From the NCBI GenBank assembly GCA_903854175.1, contig CAINVQ010000054.1:1-6618 (forward strand): a DNA stretch of 6,618 bases, written 5' to 3'. The position numbers and the translations under genes are program-made. The notes beneath the pieces are model-generated. The model did not search any database. It was not told where the DNA came from and saw nothing but the letters and a program-made list of their open reading frames with translations. This document shows, piece by piece, positions 1 through 4,828 of this stretch; position 1 is the stretch's first letter, and each line of letters opens with the position of its first letter. Origin of the DNA: an uncultured Actinomycetes bacterium. GTDB lineage: Bacteria > Actinomycetota > Acidimicrobiia > Acidimicrobiales > RAAP-2.

Positions 1-1
1 A

Positions 2-67
2 AAAGCCGGAAAATCAATATTATTTGGGGTTGATGATCATTTAGCAGATACAATGCAATACCTATAA
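2..67 (+). CDS. Possible 3' end of a rightward gene cut by the window edge
   Basis: Starting at base 2, 21 codons are open to a TAA at 65-67, giving a tail that ends GVDDHLADTMQYL. The composition (about 32% G+C in bases 1-60) is well above the 13-22% of the lines that follow, and the peptide is a balanced mix of residues, which is what a real C-terminus would look like. I do not recognise a family. The evidence is weak: 21 codons can stay open by chance, a second plus frame is open for 13 codons here, and one minus frame is open through to the edge. If real, this gene points toward the hydrolase gene and ends about 300 bases before that gene's stop codon. Confidence 0.25.
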   Translation, partial: KAGKSILFGVDDHLADTMQYL

Positions 68-300
68 AAAAATGTTTCTAAAAAAATAAAAATAGTTTTT
101 CTAATTTATAAGGAATATTTTTATTTCATAAGCTCTTAACTTCATTTTTGAAATTTAAATTGTTTAAAAGTTATTTTCTATTTATCTATTTTTACATTTT
201 AAGACACTAATATTAGTTTCAATATTTGGTAACACAGAAGCTTTATATTTAAATTCTATATTTTGTTAAATAGCTAATACGCTACATTTTCATGATTTAA
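61..300. other. Extremely AT-rich non-coding stretch
   Basis: Only 42 of these 240 bases are G or C (17.5%, counted by hand), against roughly half in the genes to the right. Stops are frequent in all frames and no open frame looks coding. The stretch holds A and T runs, including AAAAA-TAG-TTTTT at 88-100, which could be a very weak AT-only hairpin with a T tail, and a short TAGC/GCTA stem near 271-284. I see no tRNA, rRNA, DnaA box (TTATNCACA) or CRISPR-like periodic repeat. Composition returns to about 42% G+C at 301-360, before the hydrolase stop. It may be a spacer between convergent genes, the edge of an AT-rich island or an unrecognised RNA; nothing visible decides between these. Confidence 0.6.
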
Positions 301-327
301 TGAAGTTGCATGAAGTCCAGTACCAAG

Positions 328-342
328 ATTGCACTGTGCAAT
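328..342. promoter_or_regulatory. 15-base perfect palindrome, possible protein-binding site
   Basis: ATTGCAC-T-GTGCAAT has two perfect 7-base arms around one central base. It lies 21 bases beyond the hydrolase stop codon on that gene's 3' side. As RNA it could form only a 5-bp stem (ATTGC/GCAAT) with a 5-base loop and has no following U tract in either direction, so it does not look like an intrinsic terminator. The shape fits a dimeric helix-turn-helix operator, but no promoter or gene start it would control is visible nearby. The family of any binding protein is unknown. Confidence 0.35.
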
Positions 343-363
343 GTTCCAAGTCATTTACAGCCT

Positions 364-1296
364 TTAAAAGTTTTCAACATAGTGATGCATATGTTCAGCA
401 AGATCGTCAACAACATCGAGACACTCAGGAATAAGCCCGCCAAGTCGTAAGAATCCGTGGATCATTCCTTCGGCTTCGAGGAGCTCAACCTTCACCCCGA
501 AGTGCTCCAGTAGTCCTGCGTAAGAAACACCTTCGTCACGTAGTGGGTCACAACCAGCCACCACCACAATCGCTGCTGGTGCGCCAGTCAGATCATTAAA
601 CAAGAGTGGCGTAACTCTCGGATCAGTGTGATCTTTGAATTCCCCAAGATACTGTGAGTAGTCGTATCGCAAGTGATCCATTTCTAGAAAATAACCACTG
701 CCGTAGGTGTGGGCAGATTCCGTGAATAATTCTGGACCAAGTGTCGGATACACCAGAACTTGAGCGACGATACCTAGGTCTTCGTCTTTAGTAAGCGCTG
801 ATGCAACAGCCACAAGTGCCGCCCCCGCAGAATCACCCATAACAATCAATTTTGCATTCGCATCAGCAAATTGTGCAAAGTTTTTAGCAACATACCTAAA
901 CACGTCAACAGCATCATTAATCCCAGCTGGGAATGGGTGCTCTGGTGCCAAGCGATAATCGATGGCCAACACTCGCATTTTGGTGTCAACACTCAGGCGT
1001 CGACAAAGCGCATCATGAGTGTCGAGGTCACCAACCACAAATGAGCCACCGTGGAAATAAAGTATTAACGCTTTAGATTCATCATTTTGTGGGACGAAAT
1101 GTCTTGTTGTGAGTATTCGGTCTTCTAGGTCAAGTAGAACATCAACAACAGAATCCATCGGAACTTCGTCGCCACGGATTGCCTCTGCCTGGGCGCGGTA
1201 TCCAGAGCGTCTTTTCTCGTACGTGGTGTCCCTCGGGTGTGGAGCAGGGTTGGTACGCATGTTATTTACGTGTGACTCAAGTGCCTTATGTACCAT
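364..1296 (-). CDS. Alpha/beta hydrolase fold-3 (hormone-sensitive-lipase family) esterase
   Basis: Predicted cytoplasmic carboxylic-ester hydrolase of 310 residues, the usual size for the bacterial HSL (family IV) group. Seen in order: an N-terminal helical cap (about 1-45), the oxyanion-hole motif HGGS at 82-85, the family signature YRLAPEHPFPA at 114-124, the nucleophile elbow GDSAG at 154-158 (Ser156), the acid in GCDPLRDE (Asp250) and the catalytic His280 in GMIHGF. The whole triad is present and there is no signal peptide, so an active intracellular esterase or lipase is expected; the natural substrate is unknown. I start at the ATG whose codon ends at 1296 because it keeps the full cap and has TAGGCT 7 bases upstream. 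A TTG at 1314 and an ATG at 1260 are in-frame alternatives; neither has a clear Shine-Dalgarno. It is divergent from the SCO6745-family gene. Proximity to acyltransferase and acyl-CoA ligase genes suggests a lipid or acyl-ester substrate, by inference only. Confidence 0.9.
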   Translation of the reverse strand: MVHKALESHVNNMRTNPAPHPRDTTYEKRRSGYRAQAEAIRGDEVPMDSVVDVLLDLEDRILTTRHFVPQNDESKALILYFHGGSFVVGDLDTHDALCRRLSVDTKMRVLAIDYRLAPEHPFPAGINDAVDVFRYVAKNFAQFADANAKLIVMGDSAGAALVAVASALTKDEDLGIVAQVLVYPTLGPELFTESAHTYGSGYFLEMDHLRYDYSQYLGEFKDHTDPRVTPLLFNDLTGAPAAIVVVAGCDPLRDEGVSYAGLLEHFGVKVELLEAEGMIHGFLRLGGLIPECLDVVDDLAEHMHHYVENF

Positions 1297-1303
1297 GCAA
1301 CTG

Positions 1304-1309
1304 AGCCTA
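1304..1309 (-). promoter_or_regulatory. Putative -10 element for leaderless transcription of the hydrolase gene
   Basis: On the minus strand TAGGCT matches the TAnnnT pattern of actinobacterial -10 elements and ends 7 bases before the ATG at 1296, so transcription could begin at or beside the start codon. No convincing -35 or Shine-Dalgarno accompanies it. Weight comes from the same arrangement at the three other transcription-unit heads in the window. Confidence 0.45.
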
Positions 1310-1334
1310 CGCAATGTTGTGCATTTCTACCAAC

Positions 1335-1340
1335 TACCTT
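1335..1340 (+). promoter_or_regulatory. Putative -10 element for leaderless transcription of the SCO6745-family gene
   Basis: TACCTT (TAnnnT) ends 6 bases before the ATG at 1347, with no Shine-Dalgarno between. It sits in the 50-base gap shared with the divergent hydrolase gene, so the two promoters would be nearly back to back and their -35 regions would overlap the opposite -10 area. No good TTGACA-like -35 is seen at 16-18 bases. Confidence 0.4.
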
Positions 1341-1346
1341 TGGTCT

Positions 1347-2216
1347 ATGAATTCTGCAGCCCCAGACTGGACATCAATATCGAAGCGAAATGCACGAAGC
1401 GTCCAAACAACAATTGGATGGATCTTCTGGGATCCTGGTGCGGTTTCTCGTTACGAAGCCTTAGGTCTCCCCGCAGGCGGTGGGTACATTGCATCGCGTG
1501 CAGCCCCTTTTAGTGATGCCGGGCCAGATGCACTCACAGAAGTATTTGGGTCAATCTCGCCTCTCGGAATTTCACTCGTATTCGAAGTTCTAAAAACAAA
1601 AGAGAACTTTATGAAATTCTGGGATGCGCGAAATGAAGCTGTCCTAAAAGGACTAAGCGAGTTTGCACCAGCAATAATTGATCCGCTAATTGAGTTCGGC
1701 CCACTCTTGTGGAAAGTTATTCCATCACTTCCACTCGAGAATTGTCTTTTCGCGCAGAGCCACAAAACTCTTACCATTCCAAGTAACGAAGTCTTATCGG
1801 GTTGGCACGCAATTAATTTTGTTCGAGAATGGCGAGGAGATGTTCACTGGAACATCACTACGTCACATGGTCTTACAGCCGGTGAAGCATCAGTACTGCA
1901 CAACGCATGGCTTGGATATGAAGGTGACTGGTTGTCACTTTCGAGAGGAAACGCTCAAGAAAGTATTGATTCCTCTTGGAAGTTGCTTGAAGGAAAAGGG
2001 CTCGCAGCAAACCGTGAAGTTACAAAATCTGGCTTAGAGCTTCGCCAAGCTATTGAAGACTTGACTGATACGAAGACTTCACTGACGTGGGAATTGATTG
2101 GACTCGAAAACTCAATTCGATTTGCCGAACTTTTCGAGCCACCCTGTGTTGATTTACTCAAAAGAGTTGACATCACAGCTGGGCCGAATTACCAACCAGC
2201 ATCAAGAATTCACTAA
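1347..2216 (+). CDS. SCO6745-family protein (SalK-like), probable winged-helix fold, function unknown
   Basis: Protein of 289 residues matching by eye the SCO6745 family common in actinobacteria. Family hallmarks seen: an N-terminal ARSVQTTIGWIFWDPGA block (16-32, where relatives usually carry a YFxPE-type segment), YEALGLPAGGGYIASRAAPF (36-55), the central WHAINFVREWRGDVH block (153-167) followed by a GLTAGEASVLH stretch, and a C-terminal part resembling a MarR-like winged helix (about 195-265: helix, WKLLEGKGL, then TKSGLELRQAIEDLTD). Members are annotated as helix-turn-helix or SalK-like, but their biochemical role is not established. The longer frame opens at an ATG at 1314; I prefer 1347 because the 11 added residues do not resemble the family, the 1314 start would overlap the divergent promoter, and TACCTT lies 6 bases before 1347. 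Sharing a 50-base promoter region with the hydrolase gene makes a regulatory link possible but unproven. It converges on the tRNA-Gly gene 18 bases downstream. Confidence 0.8.
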   Translation: MNSAAPDWTSISKRNARSVQTTIGWIFWDPGAVSRYEALGLPAGGGYIASRAAPFSDAGPDALTEVFGSISPLGISLVFEVLKTKENFMKFWDARNEAVLKGLSEFAPAIIDPLIEFGPLLWKVIPSLPLENCLFAQSHKTLTIPSNEVLSGWHAINFVREWRGDVHWNITTSHGLTAGEASVLHNAWLGYEGDWLSLSRGNAQESIDSSWKLLEGKGLAANREVTKSGLELRQAIEDLTDTKTSLTWELIGLENSIRFAELFEPPCVDLLKRVDITAGPNYQPASRIH

Positions 2217-2234
2217 GTACGCAGTACTCCAAAT

Positions 2235-2310
2235 TGGAGCGGACGACCGGGCTCGAACCGGCGACCTCGACCTTGGCAAGGTCGCGCTCTACCAACTGAG
2301 CTACGTCCGC
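2235..2310 (-). tRNA. tRNA-Gly (anticodon GCC), 3' CCA encoded
   Basis: Read on the minus strand, the cloverleaf is complete. The acceptor stem GCGGACG (2310-2304) pairs with CGTCCGC (2245-2239), followed by discriminator U and an encoded CCA. The D arm holds AGCTCAGTTGGTAGAGC, the anticodon stem-loop is CGACC-TTGCCAA-GGTCG with anticodon GCC, and the T arm contains GGTTCGAGCC. Its length is 76 bases with CCA and 73 without. It decodes GGC and GGU glycine codons. It lies 45 bases after the stop of the acyltransferase gene on the same strand, so read-through from the dut transcript could contribute, but a promoter of its own is visible. Spurious peptides such as the DDRARTGDLDLGK string come from translating the opposite strand of this tRNA. 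Confidence 0.97.
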
Positions 2311-2322
2311 GTGGTGGGTTCA

Positions 2323-2351
2323 ATACTAGCCGACCGAGAACGATTTGAAAA
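2323..2351 (-). promoter_or_regulatory. Putative promoter of the tRNA-Gly gene
   Basis: On the minus strand a TTTTCA hexamer (2351-2346, four of six matches to TTGACA) is followed after 17 bases by TAGTAT (2328-2323, a good -10). The -10 ends 12 bases before the mature tRNA 5' end, which would leave a leader of about five bases for RNase P. It lies wholly between the acyltransferase stop codon and the tRNA, suggesting independent transcription. Confidence 0.5.
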
Positions 2352-2355
2352 ATCT

Positions 2356-3792
2356 TTACAGTGCAGGAGATGAGGCAATAAATGCTTCGACTTCTTCGCG
2401 TAAATAATCGCGAAGCGTGACAATATCTGGCATTGTCTCGGCGCAACCGTATATTCCAAATTCCAAATATTCCTCAAATCCAAGAACAGTGATGTTGAGA
2501 GCGAATGGTCCAAATAGCGGGCCAACGGGAGCTGCAGATGTGACACGGTGACCACTCAACCAAAGTGGAAGTGGTGGACCAGGCACAGAGGAAATCATCA
2601 AATTTGCAATTGGTGGAATTTTTTTAAATATGCCTAAATTGTGAATTAATTTTCCACCAATCGACATCAGTGTCGGACCTAACGATTTCGTAATGTTCTG
2701 GAGCATCTGTGCGCCAGCTTGACGTTGCACTCCAACAGTTTTCTTGGAGTCAGCAGAAATAGCCTTTATGCGCTCTTCTGCATCTGAAATATCAGTGTGC
2801 AGTCGTACAAGCATTCCTGAAATCTGATTTCCAAGCGCCGCGGCATCTCCTTCACCACGAACATTGATAGGCACAAACGCAATCAAGTCTTTCTTAAGAA
2901 CTTCGCCTCGGTCATCAAGAAGTCTTCGTAGCGCCCCACTGGAAACAGCCATAACGAAGTCAGTAACGGATGCCCCTCTCGATTTCGCAGCACGCTTTGA
3001 GTCCGCGAGTGAAACCTGTAGTCGGTGATATTCCTTCTCGACACCAGACACACCGTTTAGCGAAGTTCGCTTCGCCTCAAAAATTGAAGGCTGATCTGGT
3101 GTTGCCTTATTCTTTCTTCTGAGAATCGCAACTCGAACAACTGCGCGAATGATGGTGTACAAACGGGTAAACCACGACGTAAAGTTTTTGAAAGCTAGTG
3201 AAGGATCTTTTCGAATACTCCTAAAGCCTTGGCGAAGAAGTCCGAACGATGTTGTGACTGCAACTTCATCACTTTCATCTTCCACCATTGGTGCAGGCTG
3301 GCGGACTTCGGGAGAAATGTCAAACAAACTCGCGAAGGTTTCGGCACCAGACACACCATCAGCGAGTGCATGGTGAACTTTCAGTGCAACTGCAGATCTT
3401 CCATCTTGCAGTCCTTCAATAATTAAAATCTGCCAGAGCGGACGCTTGGGAGAAAGCTGCTGTGACAGGAACTGAGAAATCACTTCATCAAATTGATCTG
3501 GGGTACCCGGAGCCGGTAGCGCAACTCTAAGAACGTGCTTCTCAATATCAATTTTTTTGACTTTGACCATGATTGGCCATGTCATGTCAAATGGTGAACG
3601 AACCAAACGCTGTAAAAAAACTGGAATCTCATGGAGTCGTGCGGAGATGTTCGCGCAAATAAGTTCATAACGTTCTTTAGGGTCTGCAACGTCGCCAAAA
3701 TCAAGTTCGATAATGGCTCCAATATTCATTGAAGAACCAGGAACTTCTAAAAGCACAAATGCGCTGTCTAATGGGTCAAGAAATTGTGTCAT
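2356..3792 (-). CDS. WS/DGAT family O-acyltransferase (wax ester / triacylglycerol synthase)
   Basis: Protein of 478 residues, a normal length for the bacterial bifunctional wax ester synthase/acyl-CoA:diacylglycerol acyltransferase family, which transfers acyl groups from acyl-CoA to fatty alcohols or diacylglycerol at the inner membrane face or lipid droplets. Seen: the N-terminal LDPLDSAFVLLE block (5-16), MNIGAI (22-27), the catalytic HHALADG (HHxxxDG) at 140-146, RTSLNG at 242-247, FVPINVRG at 306-313, GNQISGM at 321-327, SSVPGPPLPLW at 401-411 (relatives usually have NVPGP; here the Asn is Ser) and the family's C-terminal domain ending near MPD. A basic amphipathic stretch at about 209-228 could touch membrane. 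No signal peptide. The ATG overlaps the dut stop in ATGA, with GGGAG 9 bases before the ATG inside dut, so translational coupling is likely. Which acceptor it prefers cannot be told; actinobacteria usually carry several paralogues, and some have little measurable activity. Confidence 0.92.
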   Translation of the reverse strand: MTQFLDPLDSAFVLLEVPGSSMNIGAIIELDFGDVADPKERYELICANISARLHEIPVFLQRLVRSPFDMTWPIMVKVKKIDIEKHVLRVALPAPGTPDQFDEVISQFLSQQLSPKRPLWQILIIEGLQDGRSAVALKVHHALADGVSGAETFASLFDISPEVRQPAPMVEDESDEVAVTTSFGLLRQGFRSIRKDPSLAFKNFTSWFTRLYTIIRAVVRVAILRRKNKATPDQPSIFEAKRTSLNGVSGVEKEYHRLQVSLADSKRAAKSRGASVTDFVMAVSSGALRRLLDDRGEVLKKDLIAFVPINVRGEGDAAALGNQISGMLVRLHTDISDAEERIKAISADSKKTVGVQRQAGAQMLQNITKSLGPTLMSIGGKLIHNLGIFKKIPPIANLMISSVPGPPLPLWLSGHRVTSAAPVGPLFGPFALNITVLGFEEYLEFGIYGCAETMPDIVTLRDYLREEVEAFIASSPAL

Positions 3793-4223
3793 CGTCCTGT
3801 GCTCCCAAATCCACCTTCGCCACGAGTAGCTGCAGGTAATTCATCTACGAGTCTGAGTTTTGCACTTGGAACCGCGAGAACAACTAATTGGGCGATTCGG
3901 TCACCCTTCTTAACTTCGTAATCATTTGATGGGTCAAGATTTACTAGGGCAACTTTGAGTTCACCCCGGTAACCAGAATCAACGAGACCTGGTGCATTTG
4001 AGCAAGTGACCCCATGCTTAGAAGCGAGACCACTTCGTGGGAGCACGAATCCCCCGTGCCCCTCTGGAATAGCGATTGAAATTCCTGTGCCAACCATGGC
4101 TCTGCCACCGCCGGCCTTGAGTAAGGCATCTTCAATTGCGACGAGGTCACAACCTGCATCTCCTTCGTTTGCGTAGGCAGGAAGAACGGCATCTGGGTGC
4201 AGGACTTTGGCAAGAATTTCCAT
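3789..4223 (-). CDS. dut: Deoxyuridine 5'-triphosphate nucleotidohydrolase (dUTPase)
   Basis: Hydrolyses dUTP to dUMP and pyrophosphate with Mg2+, keeping uracil out of DNA and supplying dUMP for thymidylate synthesis; cytoplasmic homotrimer. The 144-residue length is standard. All five family motifs are seen: DAGCDL (22-27), PRSGLA (62-67), GLVDSGYRGEL (79-89, with catalytic Asp82 and base-stacking Tyr85), GDRIAQLV (107-114), and the C-terminal arm RGEGGFGSTGR (134-144) that closes over the triphosphate. Nothing is truncated or substituted. The ATG at 4223 is the only sensible start, since MEILAKVLHP is a normal N-terminus. TAGCCT ends 6 bases upstream and no Shine-Dalgarno is present, suggesting a leaderless transcript. 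The gene heads the minus-strand unit with the WS/DGAT gene (ATGA overlap) and is divergent from orn across 60 bases. Confidence 0.97.
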   Translation of the reverse strand: MEILAKVLHPDAVLPAYANEGDAGCDLVAIEDALLKAGGGRAMVGTGISIAIPEGHGGFVLPRSGLASKHGVTCSNAPGLVDSGYRGELKVALVNLDPSNDYEVKKGDRIAQLVVLAVPSAKLRLVDELPAATRGEGGFGSTGR

Positions 4224-4229
4224 AGGCCG

Positions 4230-4235
4230 AGGCTA
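4230..4235 (-). promoter_or_regulatory. Putative -10 element for leaderless transcription of dut
   Basis: Minus-strand TAGCCT (TAnnnT) ends 6 bases before the dut ATG at 4223. A TTGACG lies only 2 bases upstream of it, too close to act as its -35. The same 60-base gap carries the orn promoter in the opposite direction. Confidence 0.45.
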
Positions 4236-4271
4236 CCCGTCAACCTGTCCCGGGCGCTGCAAAAGTATTAG

Positions 4272-4277
4272 TAGTGT
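4272..4277 (+). promoter_or_regulatory. Putative -10 element for leaderless transcription of orn
   Basis: TAGTGT (TAnnnT) ends 6 bases before the GTG at 4284. This supports GTG as start codon over the ATG at 4282, which is in another frame. No Shine-Dalgarno is visible and no clear -35 is seen at the usual distance. Confidence 0.45.
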
Positions 4278-4283
4278 CGCAAT

Positions 4284-4823
4284 GTGCTGGTTTGGATGGA
4301 CTTAGAGATGACGGGGCTCGAGCCCTCACGCCACGTGATAGTGGAAATCGCAACTTTGATCACCGACGACCACCTAAATATTGTTGCTGAGGGGCCAGAC
4401 CTTGTCGTTCACGCCACCAAAGAAGAGCTCGCCGAAATGGGTGACTTCGTAACCGAGATGCACAAAAAATCTGGGCTTCTCCCTCTTATCGAGTCGTCCA
4501 CTATTTCTCTTGCGCAAGCGCAAGAGCAAACTCTTGCATTTATTAAAGAACACATCAGTGAACCGCGCAGCGTTCCACTTTGCGGTAACTCAATTGGAAC
4601 TGATCGCCGATTCCTTCAGGAATACATGCCTGAACTCGAAGAATTCCTTCACTATAGAAATATTGACGTATCAACATTGAAAGAATTAGCTCGACGTTGG
4701 CATCCAGAAGTTCTGTCATCAGTACCCGAGAAAGCAACAACACATCGAGCCCTCGATGACATTAGAGAATCAATTGCCGAACTGGTGCACTACCGCAATA
4801 CCATGTTCCCTAAACCGGAGTAA
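4284..4823 (+). CDS. orn: Oligoribonuclease (3'-5' exoribonuclease, DEDDh)
   Basis: Degrades very short RNA oligonucleotides, mainly dinucleotides such as pGpG, to mononucleotides as the last step of RNA and cyclic-di-GMP turnover; cytoplasmic dimer. The 179 residues match the usual family size of about 180-200. Seen: Exo I WMDLEMTGL with metal ligands Asp6 and Glu8, Exo II GNSIGTDRRFL with Asp107, HYRNIDVSTLKELARRW with the family-specific Tyr124, and Exo III HRALDDIRESI with His154 and Asp159. All DEDDh residues are present. The start is GTG at 4284: LVWMD directly after the initiator matches the family, no in-frame ATG precedes it, and a -10-like hexamer sits 6 bases upstream. An ATG at 4296 would lose the strand leading into Asp6. 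It heads the plus-strand unit with the acyl-CoA synthetase gene, whose start is 5 bases after the orn stop. Confidence 0.96.
   Translation: MLVWMDLEMTGLEPSRHVIVEIATLITDDHLNIVAEGPDLVVHATKEELAEMGDFVTEMHKKSGLLPLIESSTISLAQAQEQTLAFIKEHISEPRSVPLCGNSIGTDRRFLQEYMPELEEFLHYRNIDVSTLKELARRWHPEVLSSVPEKATTHRALDDIRESIAELVHYRNTMFPKPE
4817..4820 (+). promoter_or_regulatory. Shine-Dalgarno site of the acyl-CoA synthetase gene
   Basis: GGAG in the last codons of orn lies 8 bases before the ATG at 4829, an ideal spacing. It fixes that start and is the clearest ribosome binding site in the window, in contrast to the unit-leading genes, which lack one. Confidence 0.65.
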
Positions 4824-4828
4824 TAAAA

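Noticed and set aside
88..100. AAAAA-TAG-TTTTT as an intrinsic terminator
   Set aside because: A stem of five A-T pairs is too weak, and such strings are expected by chance at 13-17% G+C.
61..300. Replication origin or CRISPR leader in the AT-rich block
   Set aside because: No DnaA boxes, no regularly spaced repeats and no dnaA, dnaN or cas genes nearby.
310..450. 46-codon plus-strand frame beginning MKSSTKIALCNV
   Set aside because: More than half lies antisense to the hydrolase 3' end, it has no Shine-Dalgarno or TAnnnT at leaderless spacing, and the peptide is not recognisable.
1314..1346. Longer start for the SCO6745-family protein at the ATG at 1314
   Set aside because: The 11 extra residues do not look like the family, no ribosome site precedes them, and the -10-like TACCTT fits the 1347 start.
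2216..2238. Short hairpins AGTAC-GCA-GTACT and TCCAA-A-TTGGA between the convergent SCO6745-family and tRNA genes as a bidirectional terminator
   Set aside because: The first stem is only 5 bp, the second overlaps the tRNA CCA end, and no T run follows in either direction.
2098..2446. Open frames on both strands across the tRNA, one giving a DDRARTGDLDLGK peptide
   Set aside because: They are translations of the tRNA-Gly gene and its flanks; this peptide type is a well-known artefact of reading the antisense strand of a tRNA.
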